A DNA stretch of 64,000 nt from Phycisphaerales bacterium (GCA_009691915.1 SIAD01000010.1:1-64000), one strand, 5' to 3'; shown: positions 24,929 through 34,039, counted from the first letter of the stretch. Numbers and translations are program-made. Notes: generated from the letters alone by a model not told the origin.

Positions 24929-27057
24929 ACCTGCTGCTAGTAGTTCTCGGATTCGGGATCCTCATTGCCGTCCACGAGTTCGGGCACTTCATCGCGGCGA
25001 AGTGGGCCAATGTGCGCGTCGATGCGTTCGCCATCGGCATGGGACCGGTGGTCGCCTCGTTTCGTAAGGGGGTTGGCGTGAGGATTGGCTCCACCGAGCG
25101 CGCGGTGAAGGAGCGCTGTGGACGCGCGGCAATCACGATTCCACGGTTGGAACTTGATGGGCTCGGGATCTCGGAGACCGAGTATTCGCTGAGGCTGCTT
25201 CCTCTCGGAGGATTCGTGCGGATGCTCGGTCAGGATGACCTCGAACCCAACGCCACGAGTCATGATCCCCGTTCCTATTCCAGCGCGCCAATCTGGAAGC
25301 GAATGGTCATCGTGTCAGCAGGAGTGGCGTGCAACTTGATTCTCGCCATCGCCATGTTTGTTGCCGCGTTCATGATCGGGGTCCGGTTCGATGCGCCGGT
25401 TGTTGGGACAGTTGTCGCCGGTGAACCCGCCGACATTGCCGGGATCCGTCCCGGCGACACGGTGATCTCGATCGACGGTACACGCGCATCGACCTTTGCC
25501 GACCTGCAAATCGCCGCCGCGATGAGCAAGCCGGCGACACCGCTGGCGATCACGCTCCTGCGCACCAAGGACGGCGTCGCGCATGAAGTCCGAGTCAGCG
25601 TCGAACCTGAACAGAGCGCCATCGCCGGCATGAGAACGATCGGCGTCGCCCCCGCCGCCAGCACGGCGCTCGTCGGCCAAGTCGAGGCGCGGCAGTTCCT
25701 GTACGGCGCGCTCGAGCGGGCGGGATTCTGGGATCACACTCCCGACGCCATGCCCGTGAATGCGGTCTGGGGAGTGACGGCCGCCACGCTCAGTGGACCA
25801 GATGGATCGCCACCGAAGCGTGAGGCGTTCGAGGCTGAGTTCCGCGGCGGAACCCTGCTCAGTGTCGGCACTGAAACAGTGGCGACCTACGAGTCGCTTG
25901 AACAGGCGGCGCGCGTGTCTGGTGGGAATCCGTTGGCCACACGGTGGCGTCTTGACGGGATCGGAGAGTTTGACATCGCCCTCAACTGCGTTCCCTCGTG
26001 GCAGCCGCTCATCTACACCGAGAAACCCGCGCTCGCCGAAGTCGACTACGAAGTCGGGATCATGGGCCTCTCGCCACTGGTCAGGATCGGGCGGATCCCG
26101 GCGGCCTCGCCAGCAACCGGACTCCTCGCTGAAAACGATGTGATCCTCAGGGCGGGAGAAGTGATTGGGCCGAGGCTGATGGAGTTCCGTATCACGCTCG
26201 CCGAGCGCGCCGGCGAGTCAGTCACGCTTCGCATTCTGCGTCAGGGAGCCGAGATCGAGTGCACCGTTCCTGTGCGCCGCGATGGCAAACTCGGAGTCGA
26301 GGTAGCCAGTGCCTGGGATATTCCCTTGATTGCACGGCCGTTCGCACGCACCGGGGCGCCGCCGGGCGTGCCGACGCCAGTCGCTCCACTGGAACTGATG
26401 CCCCTGACGAGGATTGATGAGATCGACGGGCACTCGATCGGCACCTGGGCCGACATCTTTCGAGCGCTTACGGGCGCAGCGGCCGCCAGAAGTGCCTCGG
26501 TTGCGATGCGCGTGACCGACCCGATCAAGGGAGCCACTACAGAGAGCGTCTCGATCTCATTCGACCCAGCGGCTCAAGCCGACCTCGCTCGCCTCTCCTG
26601 GCGTCCGTCACTCGGACCGGAGTGGTTCAGCCCCGCCGAGACGCTGCTCGAAGCGCATAGCGATCCGTTCAAGGCGGTCGTTATGGGGTTCTCCGAAACG
26701 AAGAAGGTGGTCCTCATGACCTACCTCACACTCGATCGACTCTTCCGCGGCACCGTCGGTGTATCGCAGCTTCGCGGGCCAGTCGGGATCCTCCACATCG
26801 GCGCACGGATCGCACCCCGTGGGGTGACCTACCTCGTCTTCTTTCTGGCGATGATTAGTGTCAATCTCGCGGTCATCAACTTCCTGCCGATCCCCATCGC
26901 CGATGGCGGCCTCATAGTGTTTCTCCTCTACGAGAAACTCCGCGGCCGACCGCCCAGCACCGCCTTCCAGAGCGGCGCCCTGGTGACCGGCGTGGTCATC
27001 GTGGGACTGCTGTTCGCGGTCACCTTCTACAACGATGTGATGCGACTGGTTGGTTGA
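24904..27057 (+). CDS. rseP: RseP-type site-2 zinc metalloprotease (M50), enlarged
   Basis: Intramembrane protease that cuts membrane segments of, for example, anti-sigma factors. Residues 24-28 are the zinc site HEFGH in the first membrane helix; a second helix follows near residue 137-160 (MVIVSAGVACNLILAIAMF), and the end has the third conserved motif FLPIPIADGGLIVFLLYEKL with the Asp ligand, plus a last helix. Between them are PDZ-like parts (EPADIAGIRPGDTVISIDG; GLLAENDVILRAGEVIG; LTRIDEIDGHSIGTW), suggesting three PDZ units rather than two. The protein is 717 residues against about 450 in E. coli. Translational overlap with dxr. It is a candidate to process the anti-sigma factor at 11.6 kb; that is inference. 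Confidence 0.92.
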   Translation: MALFDSGVNLLLVVLGFGILIAVHEFGHFIAAKWANVRVDAFAIGMGPVVASFRKGVGVRIGSTERAVKERCGRAAITIPRLELDGLGISETEYSLRLLPLGGFVRMLGQDDLEPNATSHDPRSYSSAPIWKRMVIVSAGVACNLILAIAMFVAAFMIGVRFDAPVVGTVVAGEPADIAGIRPGDTVISIDGTRASTFADLQIAAAMSKPATPLAITLLRTKDGVAHEVRVSVEPEQSAIAGMRTIGVAPAASTALVGQVEARQFLYGALERAGFWDHTPDAMPVNAVWGVTAATLSGPDGSPPKREAFEAEFRGGTLLSVGTETVATYESLEQAARVSGGNPLATRWRLDGIGEFDIALNCVPSWQPLIYTEKPALAEVDYEVGIMGLSPLVRIGRIPAASPATGLLAENDVILRAGEVIGPRLMEFRITLAERAGESVTLRILRQGAEIECTVPVRRDGKLGVEVASAWDIPLIARPFARTGAPPGVPTPVAPLELMPLTRIDEIDGHSIGTWADIFRALTGAAAARSASVAMRVTDPIKGATTESVSISFDPAAQADLARLSWRPSLGPEWFSPAETLLEAHSDPFKAVVMGFSETKKVVLMTYLTLDRLFRGTVGVSQLRGPVGILHIGARIAPRGVTYLVFFLAMISVNLAVINFLPIPIADGGLIVFLLYEKLRGRPPSTAFQSGALVTGVVIVGLLFAVTFYNDVMRLVG

Positions 27058-27066
27058 GTCTCGTCC

Positions 27067-27774
27067 ATGCCTGGTCGCCGCTCCATCATCACCGGTGCAG
27101 GCAGCGGCATCGGTCGGGCTCTGGCGATTCTCCTTGCAAAGGGCGGTCACCGCGTCGCTCTGTCGGGGAGGACGCGGCACCGACTTGAGGAGACGGCATC
27201 ACTATGCGGACAGCCGCCCGAAAGGGTGCTGGTTCATGCCGCCGACCTGCGAGTCCCGGCCGAGGCGCACGGACTCATCGACGCGACGGTCGCGCACTTT
27301 GGGGGTGTTGACACGCTCATCAACTGCGCGGGAGCCGCACCACTCGTGGCGATTGAGAACACCGACGAGGCCCTCCTTAGGGACACCTTTGCGATCAATG
27401 CGCTGGGCCCGGCTGCGTTGATCCATCGGTGTTGGCCCCACTTCGTCGCGCAGCGAATGGGGAGAGTCGTCAATGTCTCGACGCTTGGCACCACCGATCC
27501 ATTCCCTGGCTACTTTGCCTACGCCGCCGCCAAGAGCGCGCTCGACTCGATGACTCGAAGCGTGGCGCGCGAGGGGTCCGAGCATGGCATCACCGCGTTC
27601 TCGGTGAACCTCGGTTGCATCGAGACTGAGATGCTCCGGAAGAACTTCTCCCTCAAGCAGATCCCCGCCTCCCGGACTCACCCACCGGAACTGGCGGCGG
27701 CGTTCATCAAGGAGTTCGTTGATGGACTCCACGATGCCGAGAGTGGATCATGCACTCCCCTCCTGGGGCCGTAG
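27067..27774 (+). CDS. Short-chain dehydrogenase/reductase
   Basis: A classical SDR of 235 residues: cofactor motif TGAGSGIGRA (about 9-18), the NAG-like element NCAGAAP, the Ser region NVSTLGTTDPFPG and the catalytic YAAAK, then NLGCIETEM which lines the substrate pocket. RTRHRLEE after the second strand carries Arg where NADP-preferring members have a basic residue, so NADP is likely. Substrate unknown. It begins 10 bases after the M50 protease gene and ends 13 bases from the convergent end of smpB. Confidence 0.88.
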   Translation: MPGRRSIITGAGSGIGRALAILLAKGGHRVALSGRTRHRLEETASLCGQPPERVLVHAADLRVPAEAHGLIDATVAHFGGVDTLINCAGAAPLVAIENTDEALLRDTFAINALGPAALIHRCWPHFVAQRMGRVVNVSTLGTTDPFPGYFAYAAAKSALDSMTRSVAREGSEHGITAFSVNLGCIETEMLRKNFSLKQIPASRTHPPELAAAFIKEFVDGLHDAESGSCTPLLGP

Positions 27775-27786
27775 CGACGACTGCCG

Positions 27787-28272
27787 TCAACGACGGCGAT
27801 GGACCGCTCGATCAATCTCGCGCTGACTCTCGCGCTTGGCAATCGACTGCCGCTTGTCCGACTTGGTCTTGCCGAGCCCCACCCCGACGAGCAACTTGGC
27901 AAACCCGTTCTTGAAGTAGATCTTGAGCGGGACGAGAGCGACCCCCTTGGCCTTCATCATCCCGGCCAGCCGCTCGATTTCGCGCCGCTTGGCGAGCAGC
28001 TTCCGGACGCGCAGAGGCTCATGCTGCCGATCTCGACCCGCCGGCGGGTACTCGGCGATGTGGACACCGTGGAGGTCGAGCCGGAGTGGCGCAAACTCCG
28101 CCATCACCCACCCTTCAGCGAGGCTGACCTGCGAGGCGCGCACCGACTTGACTTCCGTTCCCTTCAGTTCCATGCCACATTCCACCGACTCGCTGATGGA
28201 GTAGTCGTGGTGGGCCCGACGGTTCTCGATCGTCGGGCCAACTGAGGAAGATTTATCGTTTTTCTTAGCCAT
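27787..28272 (-). CDS. smpB: SsrA-binding protein SmpB
   Basis: Binds tmRNA and brings it to stalled ribosomes. Taken from the ATG at 28272 (MAKKNDKSSS) the product is 161 residues, with ENRRAHHDYSISESVECGMELKGTEVKSVR, the conserved first barrel, then EYPPAGRDRQHEPLRVRKLLAKRREIERL (split here as family landmarks) and the basic C-terminal tail KTKSDKRQSIAKRESQREIDR that enters the decoding centre. The frame is open 53 codons further but those residues are not family-like. tmRNA itself was not found in the window. Confidence 0.95.
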   Translation of the reverse strand: MAKKNDKSSSVGPTIENRRAHHDYSISESVECGMELKGTEVKSVRASQVSLAEGWVMAEFAPLRLDLHGVHIAEYPPAGRDRQHEPLRVRKLLAKRREIERLAGMMKAKGVALVPLKIYFKNGFAKLLVGVGLGKTKSDKRQSIAKRESQREIDRAVHRRR

Positions 28273-28508
28273 AAATGAAACTTCTCGCGACTTGTGCGCC
28301 TGCGCTGCCAGCGACTGTCGGAATTCGCTTGCGCAGGTCGGTTTTTGTGGCAGATTACTGGCACGCACCCTGAAATGGTGCGTAGTGTCTCTTGAAGCAG
28401 GATTGGTTGTAAGGGGTATTTCGGCAGCCACTCGCCTCTCTATTGTTTCGTTATTGTTTCGCTAATCCAAGATTCGAACCCCCCACCACTCTCAGAGGCA
28501 CTCTCCGA
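28273..28508. promoter_or_regulatory. Divergent control region, smpB / secreted metallopeptidase
   Basis: This 236-base gap is richer in A and T than its surroundings. It holds a perfect 7-bp inverted repeat ACGCACC/GGTGCGT (28363-28369 and 28377-28383, 7-base spacer) and, 58 bases further on, a tandem direct repeat TATTGTTTCG twice with 11-base period (28441-28450, 28452-28461). Both lie on the metallopeptidase side and look like operator material. A -35/-10 pair with good spacing was not found. Confidence 0.4.
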
Positions 28509-31328
28509 ATGACTCCAGCACTTCTTACTTGCGCTTACTACGTACTCACAGCGGCCACCATTTCGCTCCTTGCATCCGATGCACCAGCTCTTGCGCCTCA
28601 GGCAGTCGGCGCGGCCAGCAACAAGGGTGTCGCCATCGATGTTCCCGCCGCCCGACGGGACTTCTTCGACGCCAACCCGGCGGCCGACTTCTTCGAACGC
28701 GGCGGACGGATCACACGCGTCTTTGGACGCGCGTTCTCGACTGGTCGCAATCCCAGCGAGAGTGCTACGGGTTTCATCCGCGATCATGCCGATGTGTTTG
28801 GCGTCAAGGCCACCGACCTTGCACTCTTCGGGGCCTTCCCCGATGCGATTCACTCGGTCGACCTGCTGTGGGACGAAGTGAACGAGACCTACAAGTTCAC
28901 GCTCTTGGGCTACTCACAGGTTGTCAACGGAATCCCGGTGTTCCGATCATCTTTGAAACTCCTCATGCGCAACGAGAGCGGCTATCCGATGGTTCTGGCG
29001 TCGTCCGAACTTCGGGATCTCGGATCGTTCGCGGCGGCCGGGAGGCCGACCCTCGGAGACTTTGACCGCGCCGCATGGTCGAGTCAGGCCCTGCGCAATC
29101 TTGCGGAGGAGGCCACCGACGCGCAGCTGGTGATCTTTGCTGGAGTCGATGACAGCCCCGCGACGCCGAAGCTGGCGGTGAGCTTCATCGTCATCCGCGG
29201 TGTGCCCGGCTCAGGTCTCTCCAAGATGCTCTATGTCGTTGATGCGGCTACGGGCAAAGTGCTCTTCGAGGAAGAGCAGGTCTGCAATGTCGACATCACG
29301 GGTACGGTTCAGGGATACGCGACGACGGCGTGGGCCGCTGATGCGTGCAACCCGGAAGTCCCGATTGGTTTGCCCTACGCCACAGTGAGCTATCCGGGTG
29401 GCAGCGTGACCGCGAGTTCTACCGGCGCATTCACAGTCCCCAATGCCGGGACCGGATCGCTGGCACTCACCTCGAATCTCGCGGACGCAGGCAAGTACTT
29501 CAAGGTCACAAATAGCGCAGGCAGCGCGTCGACACTGACCGACACTGTTGCCAGCGGCGCGACGACGACATTCATGCATAACGCCGCCAACTCCGCGGAA
29601 CAGGAACGCTCGCAGGTCAATGCGTACCTCCACGCCAATGTCGCGCGCGACTTCATCATTGCGGCCAACCCGAACTACCCCACCATCTCGACCCAGCAGA
29701 ACGCGACGGCCTTCCAGATCAATGTCAATCTGGCGTCGACCTGCAATGCGTATTACAACGGCACCTCGATCAACTTCTATCTTGCGGGCGGCGGCTGCAA
29801 CAACACCGCCTTCTCGACGGTTGTCCATCATGAGTATGGCCACCACATGGTCGCCACGGGCGGAAGCGGCCAGGGTGCCTACGGTGAGGGAATGGGCGAT
29901 GTCATCGGTGTATTGATCAGCGAGACCGCTGTGCTGGGCGTCGGCTTCCAATCCTGTTCGACTGGGATCCGCAACGCAGCCAACTCCTGCCAATACGACT
30001 CGGCAGGGTGCTCGAGCTGCGGCAGCGAAATCCATGCATGTGGCCAGCTGCTCTCAGGGTGTGTCTGGAGCACTCGGACCGGCCTCATCTCATCCGAGCC
30101 GGTCAACTACCGGACGATCATTCGAAACCTCTCGTTGAACAGCGTCCTCCTCCACGGAGGCACGACGATCGCAGGCGACATCACGATTGACTTCCTGACG
30201 CTTGACGACAACAACGCTGACATCAATGACGGCACCCCGCACTATCCGGAGATCAGCTCGGGATTCACGGCCCATGGTCTGCCCGGTCCCGTGATCTCCC
30301 CCATCAAGTTCAACTTCCCCAGCGGACTTCCCACAACTGGCACGCCCTACGGAACCGTGTCGCTGTCGGTCCAGGTGGCGCCGCTCGGCGGCCAGCCACA
30401 GCCCAACACGGGTCGGATCTATTGGCGCACGGGAACCGCAGCCTTCCAGAGCGCGGCGATGACTCAGACCACCGCCAACAACTACACCACAGTTCTCACG
30501 CTGGGCGCATGCGGCACCTCGGTCGACTACTACTTCGAGGCCAAGACCACCACCAATCTTGTGGTGACCAGTCCATCGACCGCCCCCACGGCTTTCCATA
30601 GCGTGGCCTCGGGCTACGGCGAAGTGACGACTGTCGATGACAAGCTCGAGACCGCGACCCTTTGGACGGTGGGCGCAACCGGCGACGCCGCTACGACCGG
30701 AGTATGGACGCGGGTCGATCCCAACGGAACACTAGCGCAACCCGAGAATGACCACAGCGACCCTGGGACGATGTGTTTCGTGACCGGTCAAGGAACTGCC
30801 GGCGGCTCGCTCGGTGAGTCCGACATCGACGGCGGAGCAACTACGCTCACTTCACCGAGTTTCAACGGGACCGCCGTGGGCAACGCGACCCTCAGTTACT
30901 GGCGCTGGTACTCCAACGACACTGGCGCAAGCCCCAACGCGGACTCGATGCCGGTTCAGATCTCCAACAATGGCGGGACCACCTGGGTCCAACTGGAGTC
31001 GGTCAGCGCGAATACGAATGCGTGGATCTTCAAGAGCTTCCGGATTGCAGATTTCGTCACTCCGACTGCGACCATGAAGGTGCGGTTTGTGGCCAGCGAT
31101 CTCGGCAGCGGTTCAGTCGTCGAAGCCGGCGTTGATGATCTCAAGGTCGCAGGTTTCAACTGCACGGCGCCGTACGAGCCAGCCGACGTCAATCAGGACG
31201 GCGTCGTCGATGGACTTGACCTCGGGATGGTTCTGAGCGCCTGGGGCACCCCCGGCGGCGACATCAATGGGAGCGGCACCACTGACGGGGCCGACCTAAC
31301 TGTCCTCTTCTCCGCTTGGAGCGGCTGA
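28509..31328 (+). CDS. Secreted gluzincin metallopeptidase with dockerin-like C-terminus
   Basis: Large exported zinc peptidase, 939 residues from the ATG at 28509. Order: signal peptide (MTPALLTCAYYVLTAATISL), FTP/propeptide-like region (about 60-250), a beta domain, then the zinc site HEYGH (His441, Glu442, His445) and GEGMGD (Glu460), which resembles the GEGWSD part of fungalysin (M36) peptidases but with shorter spacing. Cys-rich segment 480-525, then beta-sandwich domains and a MAM/jelly-roll-like part. The end, DVNQDGVVDGLDLG and DINGSGTTDGADL with SAWG/SAWSG, is the two-EF-hand dockerin-like tail of Phycisphaerae exported proteins. The frame is open 22 codons earlier, without signal-like sequence. 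Confidence 0.88.
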   Translation: MTPALLTCAYYVLTAATISLLASDAPALAPQAVGAASNKGVAIDVPAARRDFFDANPAADFFERGGRITRVFGRAFSTGRNPSESATGFIRDHADVFGVKATDLALFGAFPDAIHSVDLLWDEVNETYKFTLLGYSQVVNGIPVFRSSLKLLMRNESGYPMVLASSELRDLGSFAAAGRPTLGDFDRAAWSSQALRNLAEEATDAQLVIFAGVDDSPATPKLAVSFIVIRGVPGSGLSKMLYVVDAATGKVLFEEEQVCNVDITGTVQGYATTAWAADACNPEVPIGLPYATVSYPGGSVTASSTGAFTVPNAGTGSLALTSNLADAGKYFKVTNSAGSASTLTDTVASGATTTFMHNAANSAEQERSQVNAYLHANVARDFIIAANPNYPTISTQQNATAFQINVNLASTCNAYYNGTSINFYLAGGGCNNTAFSTVVHHEYGHHMVATGGSGQGAYGEGMGDVIGVLISETAVLGVGFQSCSTGIRNAANSCQYDSAGCSSCGSEIHACGQLLSGCVWSTRTGLISSEPVNYRTIIRNLSLNSVLLHGGTTIAGDITIDFLTLDDNNADINDGTPHYPEISSGFTAHGLPGPVISPIKFNFPSGLPTTGTPYGTVSLSVQVAPLGGQPQPNTGRIYWRTGTAAFQSAAMTQTTANNYTTVLTLGACGTSVDYYFEAKTTTNLVVTSPSTAPTAFHSVASGYGEVTTVDDKLETATLWTVGATGDAATTGVWTRVDPNGTLAQPENDHSDPGTMCFVTGQGTAGGSLGESDIDGGATTLTSPSFNGTAVGNATLSYWRWYSNDTGASPNADSMPVQISNNGGTTWVQLESVSANTNAWIFKSFRIADFVTPTATMKVRFVASDLGSGSVVEAGVDDLKVAGFNCTAPYEPADVNQDGVVDGLDLGMVLSAWGTPGGDINGSGTTDGADLTVLFSAWSG

Positions 31329-31333
31329 GGCCG

Positions 31334-31339
31334 TATACT
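31334..31339 (+). promoter_or_regulatory. Candidate -10 element for tRNA-Leu
   Basis: TATACT, a 5/6 match to the -10 consensus, lies 16 bases before the tRNA 5' end, so transcription would start about 9 bases upstream of it. No convincing -35 box is at the right distance (TTGGAG at 31316 is too near), so this is only a weak call. Confidence 0.3.
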
Positions 31340-31354
31340 CTCCGCCCCTCGCTT

Positions 31355-31443
<89 letters not shown>

Positions 31444-31453
31444 CAGGAACACG

Positions 31454-31484
31454 GCGCCCGCGCACACGCGCGGGCGCTCTCTTT
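31454..31484 (+). terminator. Rho-independent terminator after tRNA-Leu
   Basis: A perfect 10-bp stem, GCGCCCGCGC (31454-31463) and GCGCGGGCGC (31468-31477), with a 4-base ACAC loop, is followed by TCTCTTT. It starts 16 bases after the tRNA 3' end and separates it from queE. It is the clearest intrinsic terminator in the window. Confidence 0.85.
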
Positions 31485-31527
31485 GTGAAGCGTGTTTTCC
31501 GGTCGATCCCGATAGTCTCATCCCCCC

Positions 31528-32205
31528 GTGCCACTCAGAGTCAACGAGATCTTCCACTCCATTCAGGGGGAGTCGACATTCGCTGGGGAACCATGCATCT
31601 TCGTGCGGCTTTCGGGATGCCCGCTGCGTTGCCGCTACTGCGACACCGCCTACGCCTTCCGCGAGGGTGTGTCACGGTCGGTCGAGTCTGTGGCCACCGA
31701 AGTGCTGGCGAATCCCTGTCGGCTTATCGAAATCACGGGTGGCGAACCACTCGCGCAACGAGAAGTTCACCCACTGATTGTGCGGCTCCTCGACGCAGGG
31801 CGCACTGTGCTCATCGAGTCATCAGGGGCGATCGACACCGCCGAAGTCGATCCTCGTGCGCACCTCATCCTCGACATCAAGACGCCGGGATCGGGAGAGT
31901 CGCACCGCATGGTCTGGGCAAATCTCACGCGACTGCGACCGCACGACGAAGTCAAGTTCGTCGTCTGCTCGCGCGAGGACTATGAGTTTGCGCGAGAGAC
32001 AGTCATCCGCGAGCGGCTAGTCGAGCGCACCCGATGCGTGCTCTTCTCCCCAGCCCACGAGCAACGAGGATGCGCGGAGATCGAAGGCACGCCGGGACTC
32101 GAGCCGCGACTGCTCGCCCAGTGGATCCTTGAGGATCAGCTGAGTGTCCGCCTCCAGCTCCAGATGCACAAGTTCATCTGGGATCCCGCGACCCGCGGGG
32201 TCTAG
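31528..32205 (+). CDS. queE: 7-carboxy-7-deazaguanine synthase QueE
   Basis: Radical SAM enzyme of queuosine/7-deazaguanine synthesis that contracts 6-carboxy-tetrahydropterin to CDG. 225 residues: the N-terminal VNEIFHSIQGESTFAGEPCIF, the cluster motif C31-x3-C35-x2-C38 (CPLRCRYC), the ITGGEPL motif, and LDIKTPGSGE with KFVVCSREDY. GTG start at 31528, 44 bases after the tRNA terminator. Other que genes are not in the window. The C-terminal LQMHKFIWDP is the usual family end. Confidence 0.95.
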   Translation: MPLRVNEIFHSIQGESTFAGEPCIFVRLSGCPLRCRYCDTAYAFREGVSRSVESVATEVLANPCRLIEITGGEPLAQREVHPLIVRLLDAGRTVLIESSGAIDTAEVDPRAHLILDIKTPGSGESHRMVWANLTRLRPHDEVKFVVCSREDYEFARETVIRERLVERTRCVLFSPAHEQRGCAEIEGTPGLEPRLLAQWILEDQLSVRLQLQMHKFIWDPATRGV

Positions 32206-32208
32206 TAC

Positions 32209-32946
32209 TCAGTAGATCCATCCTTCGACGAGCGCCTCTGCGGGCACGGCCGAGGAGACCTGCGGCAGAAGCAGGACGAGCGCGTCCACTAGGTCTCCGT
32301 GCTCGTCGGCGATGGCCTGTTCGATCACGGGTGCCGGGACAGGCACTCCGAAGTCGACGACTCTCGCCACGATCTCGGCGCGCACGCGCCGCGGCGGCTC
32401 GCCTTGCCCCTTGTACCCGTGCGCTGGCCATCCCCTGGAGTAAAGGATGCTCGCCGGACATCCCTCGCAGGCGGTGACTCGCGACGCCGTCGGTGCCACG
32501 GGGACGATCGAGATTCCGGCCTCGTGAAGCGGCAGAAGAACCTCGCACAGGAGTGCCCACGACTGCTTGAACACACGAAGATTCATCGGGGCCAGCGGTG
32601 CGCGCAGGTCGTAATCGGTTCTTCGCCGCGGCTCAATGCGCGATACCTGCCTCAGCGCCGTTCGAAATGCCCTCGCCGATCCCGCGTTCTTCGCCCAGCG
32701 CGCGGAGGCGATCCAGCTGGCCTCGACCGAGTGTGCAGCAAGCGTTTTCAGCGGCAGTCCGGACGCCGCACCGATTCTCCAGAGGTGATCCTCTGTCCCC
32801 GGCACCGATTCTTGAATCATCCGAACGAGGCTTCGGCGATCCGTTCGCGTGATTGAGACCGGCGCGCCCAGAGACCACGACGCAACTCGAATTCTGTGGG
32901 TGCCGCCATCGTCGGCCCCCGAGAAGTCGACGCCATGCACGATCAT
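32209..32946 (-). CDS. DUF429-family protein
   Basis: From the ATG at 32946 the product is 245 residues, starting MIVHGVDFSGADDGG. VDFSGA followed by a strand and an acidic motif near the end (ADEHGDLVDALVLLL) match the DUF429 family, predicted to have an RNase H-like fold. The middle holds MNLRVFKQSWALLCEVLLPL and a conserved PVAPTASRVTACEGCPAS stretch. No enzymatic activity is established for the family. Longer starts in the same frame would overlap the upstream FmdB-like gene, which begins the pair and ends 7 bases before this ATG. Convergent with queE, with only 3 bases between the stop codons. Confidence 0.72.
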   Translation of the reverse strand: MIVHGVDFSGADDGGTHRIRVASWSLGAPVSITRTDRRSLVRMIQESVPGTEDHLWRIGAASGLPLKTLAAHSVEASWIASARWAKNAGSARAFRTALRQVSRIEPRRRTDYDLRAPLAPMNLRVFKQSWALLCEVLLPLHEAGISIVPVAPTASRVTACEGCPASILYSRGWPAHGYKGQGEPPRRVRAEIVARVVDFGVPVPAPVIEQAIADEHGDLVDALVLLLPQVSSAVPAEALVEGWIY

Positions 32947-32953
32947 GCGAGGC

Positions 32954-33193
32954 CTAGTCCCTGCGTCCGCACTGCGACTGTGCCTTCCCGCACGGACAAC
33001 AGTTGCCCGAGTGGACATGCGATGAGCCAGCTGATCCACCAGCCGCTGACGGCGTTCCGAACACGCTTTGCTTGCGACGGAAGGCGCGTCCCTTCCCCCT
33101 GGGGTCCTTGACTGGCTTGTCGGCGTCAGCCATCGGACGCAGGAGCGTGATGACTTCGCCGTCGCTCTCGGAGATGTACTCGTACTGCGGCAT
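32954..33193 (-). CDS. FmdB-type zinc-ribbon small protein
   Basis: 79 residues. MPQYEYISESDGEVITLLRPMADADKP (given in pieces: MPQYEY, then the SESDGEVITLL strand) is the FmdB/CxxC-type N-terminal ribbon in its planctomycete form, where the first CxxC is replaced by ES-DG; the C-terminal NCCPCGKAQSQCGRRD supplies a Cys cluster. Function unknown; members are loosely called regulatory. ATG at 33193; a TTG three codons earlier is also possible. Located directly upstream of the DUF429 gene, probably one transcript. Confidence 0.65.
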   Translation of the reverse strand: MPQYEYISESDGEVITLLRPMADADKPVKDPRGKGRAFRRKQSVFGTPSAAGGSAGSSHVHSGNCCPCGKAQSQCGRRD

Positions 33194-33214
33194 CGAAGGC
33201 AAGTGTAGGCAGCG

Positions 33215-34039
33215 CTACGCGCGCGAGCGCCTGCGGTGAATGGTGGCGGCGTCTGCGAACGCCTCCCGCTTTAGGGCTGCAAGCTCTGCCGTTGTGAGAT
33301 CGCGCCACGCGCCGACAGCAAGCCCCTTGAGCCTGAGCGGTCCCATGCGAATCCTTCGAAGCCGCTTCACAGGATGGCCAAGATCGGCCATCATCCTTCT
33401 GATCTGTCGGCTTCGACCTTCGCGCAATTCCATGGTGAGCAGCGTGCGTGATCCATCGCGGCGGAGGATTCGCAAGTGCGCCTTCCTTGTGCGGGATCCG
33501 GGCTCATCCGCCTCAGGAAGAAAGATCCCTTCTTCGAGCCTCGAGATGTCGGCGGGTCGCACCCCGCCCTTCACCAGCACCTCGTACTCCTTGTGCACTT
33601 CGTAGCGCGGATGGGTGAGGCGATTGGCGAGCTCGCCGTCATTTGTCAGGAGGAGCAGCCCGCTGGAATCCATGTCCAGTCGACCCACCCCGTAGAGGCG
33701 CGCTTTCGATGGATGGTCGACGAGGCCCGACGCGAGCCTTCGTCCCTCGGGATCGCTGTTGGTGCAAACATAGCCCGCCGGTTTGTTGAGAAGGACATAG
33801 ACAAGCTCAATGCTCCGCCGCAACGGCCGACCATCGACAATGATCCGATCTTTGCTTGCATCGACCCACGCGGGCAGCGCATCGACGACTTCCCCGTTCA
33901 CTGTGACGAGCCCCTGCACGATCATCGCCTCGGCGGCGCGGCGCGACGCAACTCCGGCATCGGCGAGGAGTTTCTGGATCCGCACACCTCGAGAAGCATC
34001 GGTGTATGAGTGGCGTGGCTTGGGGCTTCGACGGGCCAT
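33215..34039 (-). CDS. rluB: RsuA/RluB-family rRNA pseudouridine synthase
   Basis: Isomerises uridine in rRNA. 274 residues: N-terminal S4 RNA-binding domain (RIQKLLADAGVASRRAAEAMI, VNGEVV) and a catalytic domain with YVLLNKPAGYVCT, the active-site motif GRLDMDSSGLLLLTNDGEL carrying the nucleophile Asp, HKEYEVLVKG and LREGRSRQIRRMMADLGHPV. The basic C-terminal tail fits RluB-type enzymes, which modify the peptidyl-transferase loop of 23S rRNA; RsuA or RluE specificity cannot be excluded. Divergent from the repeat-protein gene. Confidence 0.9.
   Translation of the reverse strand: MARRSPKPRHSYTDASRGVRIQKLLADAGVASRRAAEAMIVQGLVTVNGEVVDALPAWVDASKDRIIVDGRPLRRSIELVYVLLNKPAGYVCTNSDPEGRRLASGLVDHPSKARLYGVGRLDMDSSGLLLLTNDGELANRLTHPRYEVHKEYEVLVKGGVRPADISRLEEGIFLPEADEPGSRTRKAHLRILRRDGSRTLLTMELREGRSRQIRRMMADLGHPVKRLRRIRMGPLRLKGLAVGAWRDLTTAELAALKREAFADAATIHRRRSRA

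Noticed and set aside
31180-31328. Cellulosomal dockerin
   Set aside because: The C-terminal EF-hand pair with SAWG motifs is a general tail of Phycisphaerae exported proteins; there is no scaffoldin or cohesin evidence.
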